A stretch of DNA of 64,000 nt from Lycium barbarum (Eukaryota; Streptophyta; Magnoliopsida; Solanales; Solanaceae): positions 64,512,884 to 64,576,883 of the forward strand of contig NC_083338.1 of NCBI RefSeq assembly GCF_019175385.1, read 5' to 3'. The position numbers and the translations under genes are program-made. The notes beneath the pieces are model-generated. The model saw nothing but the letters and a program-made list of their open reading frames with translations. It did no database searches and was not told where the DNA came from. Shown in pieces: positions 48,933-59,987 of this stretch. Every line of letters starts with the position of its first letter. The stretch's first letter is position 1.

Positions 48933-51900
48933 TTATAACCTCGGCGTGTCATCATGAACCTTTTCTGGATATTGGAATAAATGAGGGTACTTGGCTTTCA
49001 TCTTCTTTTCCGCTTCCCAAGTCATTTCTTCCCTGTTGTTGTTTCGCTATCGAACTTTGAGTGAAGCAACTTCTTTATTTCGGAGTCTTCGCACCTGTCT
49101 ATCTGAAATGGCAATAGGTACTTCTTCATATGTCAGCTTCTTGTCACTTACATATCCTCTACCGGAACTATCCTTGTTGGGTCTCCAATACACTTGCGGA
49201 GCATTGACACATGAAAGACTGGGTGAACTGCTTCAAGCTCCGAAGGCAAGTCCAGTTCATACGCTACATGACCCACTTTATGGACAATTTTATAGGGCCC
49301 GATATATCTGGGACTTAGCTTCCCTTTCTTGCCGAATCTCATCACTCCTTTCATCGGCGATACTTTCAAGAATACCCAATCATTTACCTGAAATTCCAAG
49401 TCTCGTCGGTGGTTATCCGCATAAGAATTTTGGTGACTTTGGGCTGTTAGCAGTCGGTCTCGGATGATTTTGACTTTTTTGACCGCTTGTTGAATCAGGT
49501 CGGGGCCTATCAATTGTGCTCCGGTTTCAAACCATCCAATCGGAGATCTACATTTCCTCCCATATAACGCTTTATATGGAGCCATTTGAATATCGGAATG
49601 GTAACTGTTGTTGTAGGCAAATTCAATAAGGGATAAATGCTCATCCCAACTACCTCCAAAATCCAACATGCACGCTCGTAGCATATCCTCCAAGGTCTGG
49701 ATAGTACGCTCGACTTGCCCGTCAGTTTGTGGATGAAATGTCATGCTGAACTTGACTTGAGTACCTAGACCTTCTTGAAAAGATTTCAAAAACTTAGCTG
49801 TAAACTGGGCCTCTCTGTCTGTAATAATGGCCAAAGGAACTCCATGAAGTCGCACAATTTCCTTTAGATACAACCTGTCATAATCTTCCGCTATATACGT
49901 AGTTCTAATTGGGAGGAAGTGAGCTGCTTTCGTGAGCCTATCCACAATCACCCATATAGAGTCATATTTGCCTCGGGAGCGAGGTAATCCCACAATAAAG
50001 TCCATATTAATCTCTTCCCATTACCAGGTAGGAATTTCCATTGCCTGTAATAAGCCCCCTGGCTTCTGATGTTTGGCTTTCACTTGTTGACAGTTTGGGC
50101 ACTGTGTCACAAATTTTGCTATGTCTCGTCTCATTCCATCCCACCAATATAGCAATTTGAGATCATGATACATTTTGGTCGTACCTGGATGAATAGAATA
50201 CCGAGAATGGTGTGCTTCCTTTAGAATCCGCTGGCGCAATTCCGCCACGTCCGGTACACACAGTCTGTCTCGGTATCTAAGAACCCCACCTGTGGAAACT
50301 TCAAATGGAGCGTTCTCTCTTCCACGGGATACATCCCTGTAATGACACAATTGTGGATCTTCATACTGGCATTCTTTTATCTCCGCATTCAAGGGAGAAA
50401 CCGTAGGATCATTGACACTAATTCCTGCCTTACCCGAATCCATTACACGTACCCCAAGGTTCGCTAATTGATGAAGCTCACGAACCATTTCTTTCTTTTC
50501 TGAAGGAACTCCACATAAACTACCCATTGATCGACGGCTAAGCTTGTTGGCTACCACGTTCGCTTTTCCAGGATGGTACAAGATATTCACGTCATAATCC
50601 TTCAACAATTCTAACCACCACCTCTGCCATAGGTTCAACTCCTTCTGCTTAAAAATATGTTAGAGGCTTTGATGATCTGTGTAGATGTCGACATGCACAC
50701 CGTACAAATAATGCCTCCATATCTTTAAGGCATGAATAACCGCAGCCAATTCGAGATCATGAGTTGGATAATTCTTTTCATGTTTTCGCAACTGCCTTGA
50801 AGCATATGCAATACCTTTTCCATGCTGCATCAATACACATCCTAGCCCCACACCGGAAGCGTCGCAATATACCACATAGCCATCTGGCCCTTTTAGGAGC
50901 GTTAGCACTGGAGCTGAGGTCAATCTGTCTTTCAATTCTTGGAAACTACGCTCACAAGCATCATTCCACTGAAATTTTGCCGACTTCTAGGTTACCTTCT
51001 TTAATGGGGCTGAGATAGAAGAAAATCCCTTTACGAATCTTCGGTAATAACCTGCCAAACCCAGAAAACTACGAACTTCTGTGGGGGTCGTAGTCCTTGG
51101 CCAAGTCTTCACAACTTCTATTTTCTGAGTGTCGACTCGGATGCCATCATCTGAAATAACATGGCCTAGAAATGCCATAGAATTTAGCCAAAACTCGCAC
51201 TTTGAGAACTTCGTATATAATTCTCGGGCTCGGAGAACGCCAAGAACAATTCTTAGATGATCTGCATGTTCTGATTCCATGGGAGAATACACCAGAATAT
51301 CGTCGATAAATACTATCACGAAAAGATCCAAGAATGGCCTGAACACATTATTCATTAAATTCATGAACACCGCTGGGGCATTTGTCAACCCAAACGACAT
51401 CACTCGGAACTCGTAGTGGCCATATCTTGTCCTAAAGGCAGTCTTAGGAATGTCTTCTTCTCTAATCCTCACTTGGTGATAACCCGATCGCAAATCTACT
51501 TTAGAGAACCATTTATCACCTTGCAGTTGATCAAATAAATCATCGATTCTGGGGAGAGGGTATTTATTATTTATTGTCACCTTATTCAATTGCATGTAGT
51601 CGATACACATCCGTAGAGATCCGTCATTCCTTTTCACGAACAGAACTGGTGCTCCCCACGGTGACGAACTAGGCCTTATAAACCCTTTCTGAAGTAGATC
51701 TTTTAACTGTGCCTTTAGCTCTTTCAGTTCTGCTGGAGCCATTCGATACGGAGGAATAGAAATGGGCTCGGTGTCTGGTAATACATCGATAGCAAAATCA
51801 ATTTCCCTTTCTGGAGGAAGACCCGGAAGTTCGTCTGGAAATACATCTGGAAATTCATTTATCACCGGAACAGATTGAAAAGTTGACGGCTTTGCCTTGA

Positions 51901-52530
51901 TATCATGAACCCGAACTAGATGATAAATGTAACCTTTAGCTATCATTTTCCTCGCCTTGAGATAGGAAATAAACCTACCCTTTGGGGATGCAGTATTACC
52001 CTTCCATTCAAGTACGAGCTCTCCAGGGAACTGAAATCGAACCATTTTCGTCCGGCAATCAACATTTGCGTAACAGGACGGTAACCAATCCATACCCATT
52101 ATTACATCGAAGTCTATCATTTCCAGCTCGATCAAATCAGCCTTCGTCTGGCGATCACATATCACAATAACACAATTTTTGTAGACCTTCCTCGCTATTA
52201 CCGGATCACCGACCGGAGTGAACACCTCAAAAGGTTTAATCGGCTCGGGTTTCACCCCAATACAATTTGCAACATACGGGGTAACATAAGAGAAGGTAGA
52301 AAACGAATCGATCAAAGCATATGCATTACGGGAAAATATAGTCAATGTACCTGTGACAACATCTGGGGAGGACTTAAGATCCTGGCGCCCGGCTTTAGCA
52401 TATACGCGGGGCTGGACGACACCTGAAGTAGATGGTCCCCCTCTGCCTCTGCCTCTACCTGTGGTAGTCAGAGAAGTCACTGCTGTCGGGCGTAATGAAG
52501 AAGAACCCACTGCTGAGCCTGTGGGCTGAG
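48933..52530 (-). pseudogene. Element G pol: protease, RT, RNase H, integrase, chromodomain
   Basis: One frame from about 52530 to 49148 with three in-frame stops (50984-50986; 50657-50659, Gln to TAA; 50018-50020, Lys to TAA). A TAA at 49148 follows, then a one-base shift near 49135 before the chromodomain, which ends at TAA 48933. Protease reads [10 protein letters not shown], so the D-S-G Gly is lost. RT has DLRSGYHQV and FIDDILVYS; RNase H has [13 protein letters not shown] and TDHQSL; integrase has [26 protein letters not shown] and [10 protein letters not shown]; the GPY module reads SPRYIGPYKI. Most domains are otherwise collinear with F, so inactivation is recent. A frameshift near 52530 separates it from gag. 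Confidence 0.92.
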
Positions 52531-52982
52531 TGGGGCTCTACCTCTCGCTGAACGGAAATATCTCATCATATGACCAGCCTGTCCACAGACATAGCAAGCA
52601 TCGAAACCCTGACGGCACTGCCCGGAATGCAATCTGCCGCACTGGCTGTACCGCGGTACTAAAGGTCTCCGCTGACTAAAATCTCCCCTGGACTGAAAAT
52701 CGGAGGCCCTCGAACTCTGGCCCTGTCCTGATTGAAAAGAACGGTCAAACCTCATATCTGGGAATCTGGTAGGTGCACTAGTCGCTGACTGACCTGAGTG
52801 CCAAGAATGTATCTGTCTTGGTTCCCCTCTATATTCACTGCTCCCCCTCGCTCTTCTACATTGGGTGCGGCCTCATTTTGTGATTCGCCCTCGTCTACAT
52901 TCGCCGGATGCTCCCTTTCTGCCCGCTTCTTTGTCGTAGCTTTGCCCTTCTGGGCAGCGGTAGCTTTTCCTTTCGGCGGCAT
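52531..52982 (-). pseudogene. Element G gag remnant, capsid domain deleted
   Basis: Starts ATG (52980-52982) right after a TTTCAG acceptor-like site: MPPKGKATAAQKGKAT, a charged N-terminus of about 60 residues. Near 52800 it jumps, in another frame, to the C-terminal linker (MRFDRSFQSG) and the cysteine box (YSQCGRLHSGQC, CYVCGQAGHMMR). The last Cys of the CCHC knuckle is replaced by Phe. Compared with element A about 250 residues, including the whole capsid fold, are missing. G therefore could not have built its own particle after that deletion. Confidence 0.85.
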
Positions 52983-53187
52983 TCTGAAATCACAATGCAC
53001 TTTTAGGGGAGGATAAAATCTTAGGCATGGCTCTATCGCACGATCTCATAAGAAGAAAGATGGTCATTTTTCCTAAATGCCTTGTAGCCTCTTATTTATT
53101 AGCGTGGCGCGCAACACACCATAAACAAGACTCTACTAGACACGGCTCGTAGACACTTCCTAGGACGAACTGCTCTGATACCAATTT
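52983..53187 (-). promoter_or_regulatory. Leader and PBS of element G
   Basis: Perfect PBS at 53172-53183, GTGTCTAGTAGAGTC at 53131-53145, self-complementary ATCGCACGAT (plus strand) at 53035-53044, TTTCAG at 52984-52989. Confidence 0.9.
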
Positions 53188-55546
53188 TGTCACGACCTAG
53201 CTAGGGGCCGCGATGGGCACCCGAGGCTAGCTACCGAGCACCGCTCGCTCTATTACTCATCCCACTCGATTAATGCTCTTTTTATCCGATTTGTGCTCAA
53301 ATCATGGAAAAATCATAGTTTATCTGAAAATATAAATACTTTTGTTTCTATGAAAGGATCTTTAGTACGTCAAAATAATAAGTGCACATGTACATGAAAA
53401 ATGTGAGACCATACTACCCACACTGTGCATCTACGAGCCGCTACTGACATACTATACAAATAGATGGAACAAGACTCCGTCATGCCCCAAAATATACATA
53501 TATAAGTACAAAAAGATTAATCATAAGCACCTCCGGACAATGGAGTGCTTTCAATTTGCTGATAGCTCCTAAGGATCTGGATCGAGCTCACCTCCCTGCC
53601 TACCTGTGGGCATGAACACAACGTCCAATGAAAGGGATGTAAGTACGAATATTGTACTGAGTATGAGAGGCATAAACAATGAAGAAGACAACAATAATAT
53701 AAGGAGAACATCAATATGAACATCTGAGTCTGAACAATAATCATAAGAGAAGTGATGCATGCTATCTTACTCATACACATCGTGATATCATAAATGCGTG
53801 ACATGCAAGCTGCCCGTCCTTACCGGAACGGTGTGATAATAAATAATATAAGCCCGCGTCCAGGGTACCATCTCATGCCGCCCACTAGTGGTGTCTGCCC
53901 ACGCCCGAAGGTCGTGGTGTATCCGTATAGCTGCCCGCCGTAGCGGTGACTGCCCGGCCAACTAGGCGCGGTGTGATGCAATCATGACATGCTTATTATA
54001 AAATACTTATAATAATATGCTTATCAAAATATGCTTATCTTAACATGATACATGCATGAGGCTCAAGATCATCTATACTCTAACGGGGTGACGTAAGGTC
54101 GTGATCCCCCGATTTCATTGTAGAGCAATTATTAACATTCTGCCTCACCCTGAAGGAATTAGAACATAAGGTGAGTCTGAGCAATAAAGGACATCATTGC
54201 CAATATGGCATCATCATAGCATATTTCTTATCTTATATAGACATGTAGGAATATAGGCTTTTAGCTTCTCGAGATACATGAACTCATGAAGAGGAAAAAC
54301 TCATGCTATAGGATTCATGCCATTGGAAAGAAAGGACTAGCCTCACATACCTGGTCGTTTAGCTACGCTATCGCTCACTTGTCTTCCTTCGCTGTCACGT
54401 CGTTACCTTCACGAGAGAATTGTATTAACATTAGTTACCCGATTATAAGAACGCATCTTATCTCTAGAGAAAATTAGGCGGCATCTCCTTTGTTTCTACT
54501 ACCTTTTCCCGTTCTATTCCAACTCCTAAACATTTAAAATAACACTCGTGATATTGCAAGCAACAATCCTCATTCGTGTACTTCAAGCAAAATCCACCAT
54601 TTTCCTCCAATTTCTCTACATTTTTATGGTTTTTGCTGATCATCATAATTTTGCTTACTTCACACATATCCCATGGTTTATACGTCATTTATAACGTATT
54701 TATACTCATAACATACCAACTTTCATGATCCAACCTAGCTATCACCCAACTATAGCACTTTCCACTCAATAAGGGTTCACTTTCTATGTTCTTCTATATT
54801 TCAAGTATCTATGCTTTCCAATACCTTAAAAAACGTAATAAAGTCATGAAACTTACCTTGGATGATGGTTGAATAAGTCTTGAGTAGTAATACCTTCTTT
54901 GCACCAAAACCCTAATTCACCTTTCTTGGGTTTTTTGAGGTAGATGACCTTTACTTGAATTTCATATACTTTGTTTCATGGATTTAATGTTGTTGATCTT
55001 GATGTACCTTTGATTCTCTTGAATGAAGTGGCTTGGGGAATATTCTAGAGTGTTCTTGAATTGTATGGATGAAGAATGAAATAAAATGAGGCTTGGGTCC
55101 CTTTTATTAATTCAAGGTATGATGTTTAATGATCAACAGTCGGGGTGAACAGTGGTCGTAAACCACAGTTTACGGACCGTATAGTGTGGTCGTATTTAAG
55201 CATGTCCAAAACAGAAGGGTTGGCTGAAGAACATGGCAGTTTACGATCGAGGTTTACGGTCCGTAAACAAGTTTACGGGCCGTATACCAAGTCGTATTTA
55301 ACGATTTCCACACTTAACAGAAAGTTGAGATTTTTGAAGGCAGGAGGACGATGGTGATTTACGGTCCATAAATCACTTTACGGGCCGTATATCACAATAC
55401 GACCACTGGGCTGAGTAAAATTCCACAACTTTTTCATTTCCAAAAATTCATGAATCATCACCCCTTACTTAGTAAAACACCCCACATTCATACCCTTCGT
55501 TGGTCTATTCCTTGTACATGTACGGGGAATTTTCCGAGGTGTAACA
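53188..55546 (-). repeat. 5' LTR of element G
   Basis: This LTR is 2359 bp, from TGTCACGACC to GAGGTGTAACA on the plus strand. On the transcript strand: U3 palindromes 55160-55405, TATA-like TTAATAAAAGG (55102-55112), AG/GTAAG at 54857/54856, candidate exon 54487-54351, AG/GTATGT at 54351/54350, and hairpin copies at 53621-53660 with two mismatches. Confidence 0.93.
54464..54484 (-). promoter_or_regulatory. Conserved mini-ORF, MPPNFL, in G 5' LTR
   Basis: Six codons then TAG in candidate exon 54351-54487. Confidence 0.5.
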
Positions 55547-55551
55547 CATGA
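55547..55551. repeat. Target-site duplication CATGA, right copy (element G)
   Basis: Pairs with 46409-46413. Confidence 0.92.
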
Positions 55552-55710
55552 TATGAAAGCATTGTCTTCCAATGGGACTAGCATGAATGGTGATTAGAAA
55601 TGTATGTTTAATTATGTGGATTACCTAAATGTAAGTGAAGTGTAAGCCAAGGGGTGCCCGGGTGGGGTAGCACAGGGCGCTCGTCGCGGCCCTCTAGACG
55701 GGTAGTGAAA

Positions 55711-55921
55711 AAAGTGGGTGTGTCTACGAGCCGTGTGTAGTAGAGTCATGATTATGGGTGTGTTGCGCGCCACACTTATAAAAAAGAAGCTGCGGACATT
55801 TTAGGAATAAATGACCTTCTTTCTTCATAAGAATCGTGCGATAGAGCTATGATATAAGAAATTCTTGTCCCTTAATCGTGTGTTGTGTATTTCAGAAATG
55901 CATGTAAAGAGAAAGGCTACA
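55711..55921 (+). promoter_or_regulatory. Leader of element M, PBS deleted, start of gag
   Basis: AAAGTGG is followed directly by GTGTGTCTACGAGCC; relatives have TATCAGAGC and more in between, so about 24 bases including most of the PBS are gone. Later parts are kept: ATCGTGCGAT (55833-55842), TTTCAG (55890-55895) and ATG (55898) opening MHVKRKA. Cut at 55921 by element J. Confidence 0.82.
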
Positions 55922-56751
55922 TGTCATGACCCAATCTCGTGGGCCATGACTAGTGCCCAAGCTGGACACTCATATACATACCTGTTAGATATAGTCAACT
56001 GAATCTAAGAACAATATGGAAACTTGCAAAAGAATTCCAAAGGTTCGTAATGTCATCATATATATATATATATATATATCCGGATAACCTGTCTCCCGAG
56101 GAGTCACAACTAATCAAAACATAATATGGTACGCAAGCGGATAAGGCTGCCACTAAATATCAATACCATATGCAAGCCGACAAGGCTGCCATTACATATC
56201 AATACCATACGCAAGGCTGACACAACAGACGGACATATCCATAGCACATCGTATAGACACAGCTGAACAAAACTTATATACAACCCACACATATGTCTAC
56301 AGACCTCTAAGAGTATCAATAGTGAAATGTGACGCGATAGGGCCCCGCCGTACCCCTGGACAAACATATATATATATATCAAAAGATCTGTACCAAAAGT
56401 CTAGGCTCCGGAACAATGGAGCTCTCCAAGACAGCTGAGTAGAAGTCCTAAGCTGGAGGATCACCAAATCGAGTATCTGTACCTGCGGGCATGAAACGCA
56501 GCCCCCCGAAGAAAGGGGGTCAGTACGGGATATGTACTGTGTACATAAAGCATGAATATAATAAAAAGGATCATGACTGAAATAGAAATTACAGGACACA
56601 AGTATGACTTTCAAAATACCAATGCACTTGCCTTATAAAATGTAAAACATGCATATCAATATCATATATCATATCCGGCCCACTATGGGACTCGGTGAAT
56701 AAAGTCATCACATACCATCCTTGGCGCCACGATCACATCATCATATCATCA

Positions 56752-56758
<7 letters not shown>

Positions 56759-56801
<43 letters not shown>
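56759..56801. repeat. AT microsatellite in LTR J
   Basis: About 21 AT units; a second shorter run lies at 56059-56079. Confidence 0.95.
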
Positions 56802-56803
<2 letters not shown>

Positions 56804-57351
56804 GTATCTCGACCCTCTAGTGAGGGACTCGGTGAACAATGCAATGAAACTGTGCACGAGAACGTACCCCGGCCCGGGACTCGGTGAAAGAAATATTGAG
56901 GCATGCACGAGCAGAGTAGTGAGTAACCATATGCAAACTAAGTCATATCTGAGACTCAACAGAATAATCAAAATATACCATCATTTGATAATCAAGACAA
57001 TAGTCATATCAAGTATCCTTCGAATGTCACTATGGATTATATCAAAACAGACTTCAGGAATCATAGACACGTATCAAGACATAATAAAATAAGTCCTGGG
57101 AATCAAGTACATTAGCTATCCTAGTGTCTCTAAGAATAGGAGCTTTTTGAAATCATACATACGTCGTCTATTTGTTTCATAAAGATCATGCCGAAAAGAA
57201 GGAAGGGTTAGCTTTACAGAACTCACGTCGTTCAAGAGCTTAGTCCAGCCAAGAACTTCCACGATTAATATGATAAACCTATAATCGTAAGAATATGCAC
57301 GTGACTTAAGAAGGCTTTCGTATATCATATATATTAATTGATAACTTAATT

Positions 57352-57372
57352 TTAAAACGAAATGGGCAGCAT
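57352..57372 (-). promoter_or_regulatory. Conserved mini-ORF, MLPISF, in LTR J
   Basis: A changed middle, yet still six codons followed by a stop (TAA). Confidence 0.45.
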
Positions 57373-58335
57373 CTCCCCTATATCATTAGCATCTCCCGAT
57401 TTGGTATATCAACCCAACAACAAATAAATCTGAAAAACACAACATGGATGTCCATAGCGACTTCATAATACTCTATAATGAGCGACAAGCTCGAATTACA
57501 ATCCATATACTCCATGGTACCTTTTCGTATGTTTTCTTCTTAACCTTAAAAATATTCTCAATATGATAAGGGCATCATTTACCACAAACCTCGGCTTTAT
57601 ATCATATAATTACAACAAGAAAAACAGCCCACAACCCCAACTATATCAAATGACAATTTTATTTGTAAGTTCGCGTTTATTACATCAATTCCTATATCGA
57701 TACTTGTATACACCTCTTTATTTTCGTATATACATAGTATAACAACAAGCACAATAACAATAACTACAGCCCATTCCACGATATTCCACCACACCAAACA
57801 ATTTAGAACAACCACCAAACAATCCATATGATAACAATAACCATTTATCCGATTTCCCGCAATTAATTTCGTAGTTTCCGTGTCTTAATTTAGCTATGAC
57901 CGGGATAAATTTAAATGTACCTAAGAGAGAAAAATTCTTACCTCATAATCAAGAACTCCTCTTCTTCCACCTTATTTCACTTCAAAGAAATCTCCGATTT
58001 GCTATCATCCGAAGGAAACCGACATTAAAATCACCAAATTAATGGATAAATCATCATGACTGAACTTGGTTTGACCTTACATGGAATAATGTCACGACCC
58101 AACCCCGTAGGCCGCGACTAGTGTCCGTGCTGGACACCTGAACGTACCCAATAACCCAACCAGCATATAAGCAAAATATTTAAATGTAAAAGTCAATTGG
58201 CGTTATTAATTATCACAGATTAACGGATAAAGCACAAGGAAGGCGATCAGGCAGTCACAGATCATACCAACCCAAATCATATGCAGAACCCACATGTATG
58301 TCTACAGACCTCTACATAACCCATCAGAATCATAA

Positions 58336-58542
58336 GACGGGACAGGGCCCCGTCATACCCCTGAACAACATACAAATGTACCATAGCAAGGACTGTACCA
58401 AACATAGGCTCCGAACAATAGAGCACTCCAAGATGGCAGAATATAGTCCTAAACATGCGGATCAGCAAATCTGTAGTCTGTACCTGCGCGACATGAAAAC
58501 GCAGCCCCCGAAGAAAGGGGGTCAGTACGAAATATGTACTGA
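58336..58542 (-). other. Three-hairpin block in LTR L
   Basis: GACGGG/CCCGTC (58336-58354), CCCCC/GGGGG (58505-58521), TCAGTAC/GTACTGA (58522-58542), all perfect. Confidence 0.75.
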
Positions 58543-59966
58543 GTATGTAAAGCATGGAACGTAGTAAACAAAGTCATAATCGAAGCAGAAGATACAGAAA
58601 ATGAACGGAATATCCAGATTAGCAAAGATGTTGATCATAAATAATAAATAGTATTTGCAGAAAACGTATGTCATACCTGGTCCCACTACGGGACAAAATC
58701 ATAACCGAAACAGAACATACAGAAAAGTGAGTGTGATATCCAGAGTATCAAATGCATATTTTCAAAACATGAAGAGTGTGTACAGAAACATATGCCATAT
58801 CATATCCGGCCCCTGCCAAGGGACTCGGTAGACAGAACGTGGCCACCCCCCGACGCTGGTGCCACAACACATAAGGATCCGAAAAGGGGAATAACCCCGT
58901 AACATAGCATACCATATCAAATGGCCATATCAGATCATATCATATCATGTCAGAATAGTGTACATGGCACAGCATACTCCACAACCCATGTACATATATA
59001 CCTGCCCCCTCACATCGAGGCACGGCGAACAATGCAGTGGAAGACGCTTGAGAACATATCCTGGCTCGGGCTCAGTGTGGGAAACATTGAGGCATCCACG
59101 AATGGAGTAGTGAGAGACTAGATGCAATAAAAATAACGTAGATTTCCAGAGACTCAATGAGGCATATCGAATGACAAATCAAATCAACGAAGCCGGACGG
59201 AATCATAGCAAGTGTATGTCATATGTCATAATGAGTTACGGAAGAATAATCCTCCTGAAATATTTTTCATATTCCAAAATAGCTTACCAAACTCGAGGGA
59301 GTTAGCAAACGATTTTCCTTAGTAGTTGAAAGAATAGTTACAACGTTTCATTTTATATTGTTCGAAAATAAGGCAATAGTACAAATAGAAGCTAAGCGGG
59401 AATAGTGGGAGACTAAATGCAACCCAACATATCGTACCTTTACATAGACCCAATAAAGTATTTATGATAAGTATCATTAGTAGTTGTAAAAGTAGTTAGG
59501 ACGTTTCCTTGAAAATCGCTTGAAATCAAGTCACAAATTACCATAAGGGTACAATCGAAAATAGTGGGCCCACCTAGGGACAAACAAAGCGGCGGGCTCA
59601 AATTACGTATATTAAGCTTATGGGGTCACCTACAGAGGACTTAGGGGTATTCCATAGCTTTCTAGGCAGTTTGGAGAAACTTGCATAATTTTTCAATAAA
59701 GCATGCTTAAGGGGTTCAATTCTTTTGGACGAAAAAGGAGTATTTTCGAATGCGGATTCAGATGGGCAGAATGTCTTCCGAGGTGCAAATCCAATCATAG
59801 TACACCTAGGACATTCCAAAAGAAGAATCGGGGTAGCTTTACATACCTTTTACGCACTTTACGCCTTTCCAAGTTCACTTCCCGTTCCGTCCAAAATCTG
59901 CAAATGGTCACATTTACCAAATGTTAACCATAAGGCTTTAGGCTTAAATCTCAAGTCAACACTTTT

Positions 59967-59987
59967 CTACAGAAATTTGGGCAGCAT
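59967..59987 (-). promoter_or_regulatory. Conserved mini-ORF, MLPKFL, in LTR L
   Basis: Six codons then TAG inside candidate exon 59847-59992. Confidence 0.5.

Larger units (their letters stand above)
46414..55546 (-). mobile_element. Chromovirus element G, full length but defective
   Basis: A 9133-bp insertion with two LTRs, perfect iMet PBS, gag remnant, full-length pol, PPT and a CATGA target duplication. Gene order on the minus strand is gag, protease, RT, RNase H, integrase, chromodomain (Ty3/gypsy order). The capsid region of gag is deleted and pol has stops. The LTRs look about 95% identical by eye, so it is relatively young. Confidence 0.93.
37737..55710 (+). repeat. 5' LTR M (A-type), split by elements K and G
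   Basis: Three pieces: 37737-39008, 45269-46413 and 55552-55710, about 2.57 kb when counted together, each interruption bounded by a 5-bp target duplication. U3 palindromes 37965-38200; AG/GTAAG after 38496; candidate exon 38861-38995; hairpins 46070-46267; three 33-bp repeats 45637-45735. The end is degenerate: GGGTAGTGAAA instead of GGGTCGTGACA. Confidence 0.87.
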
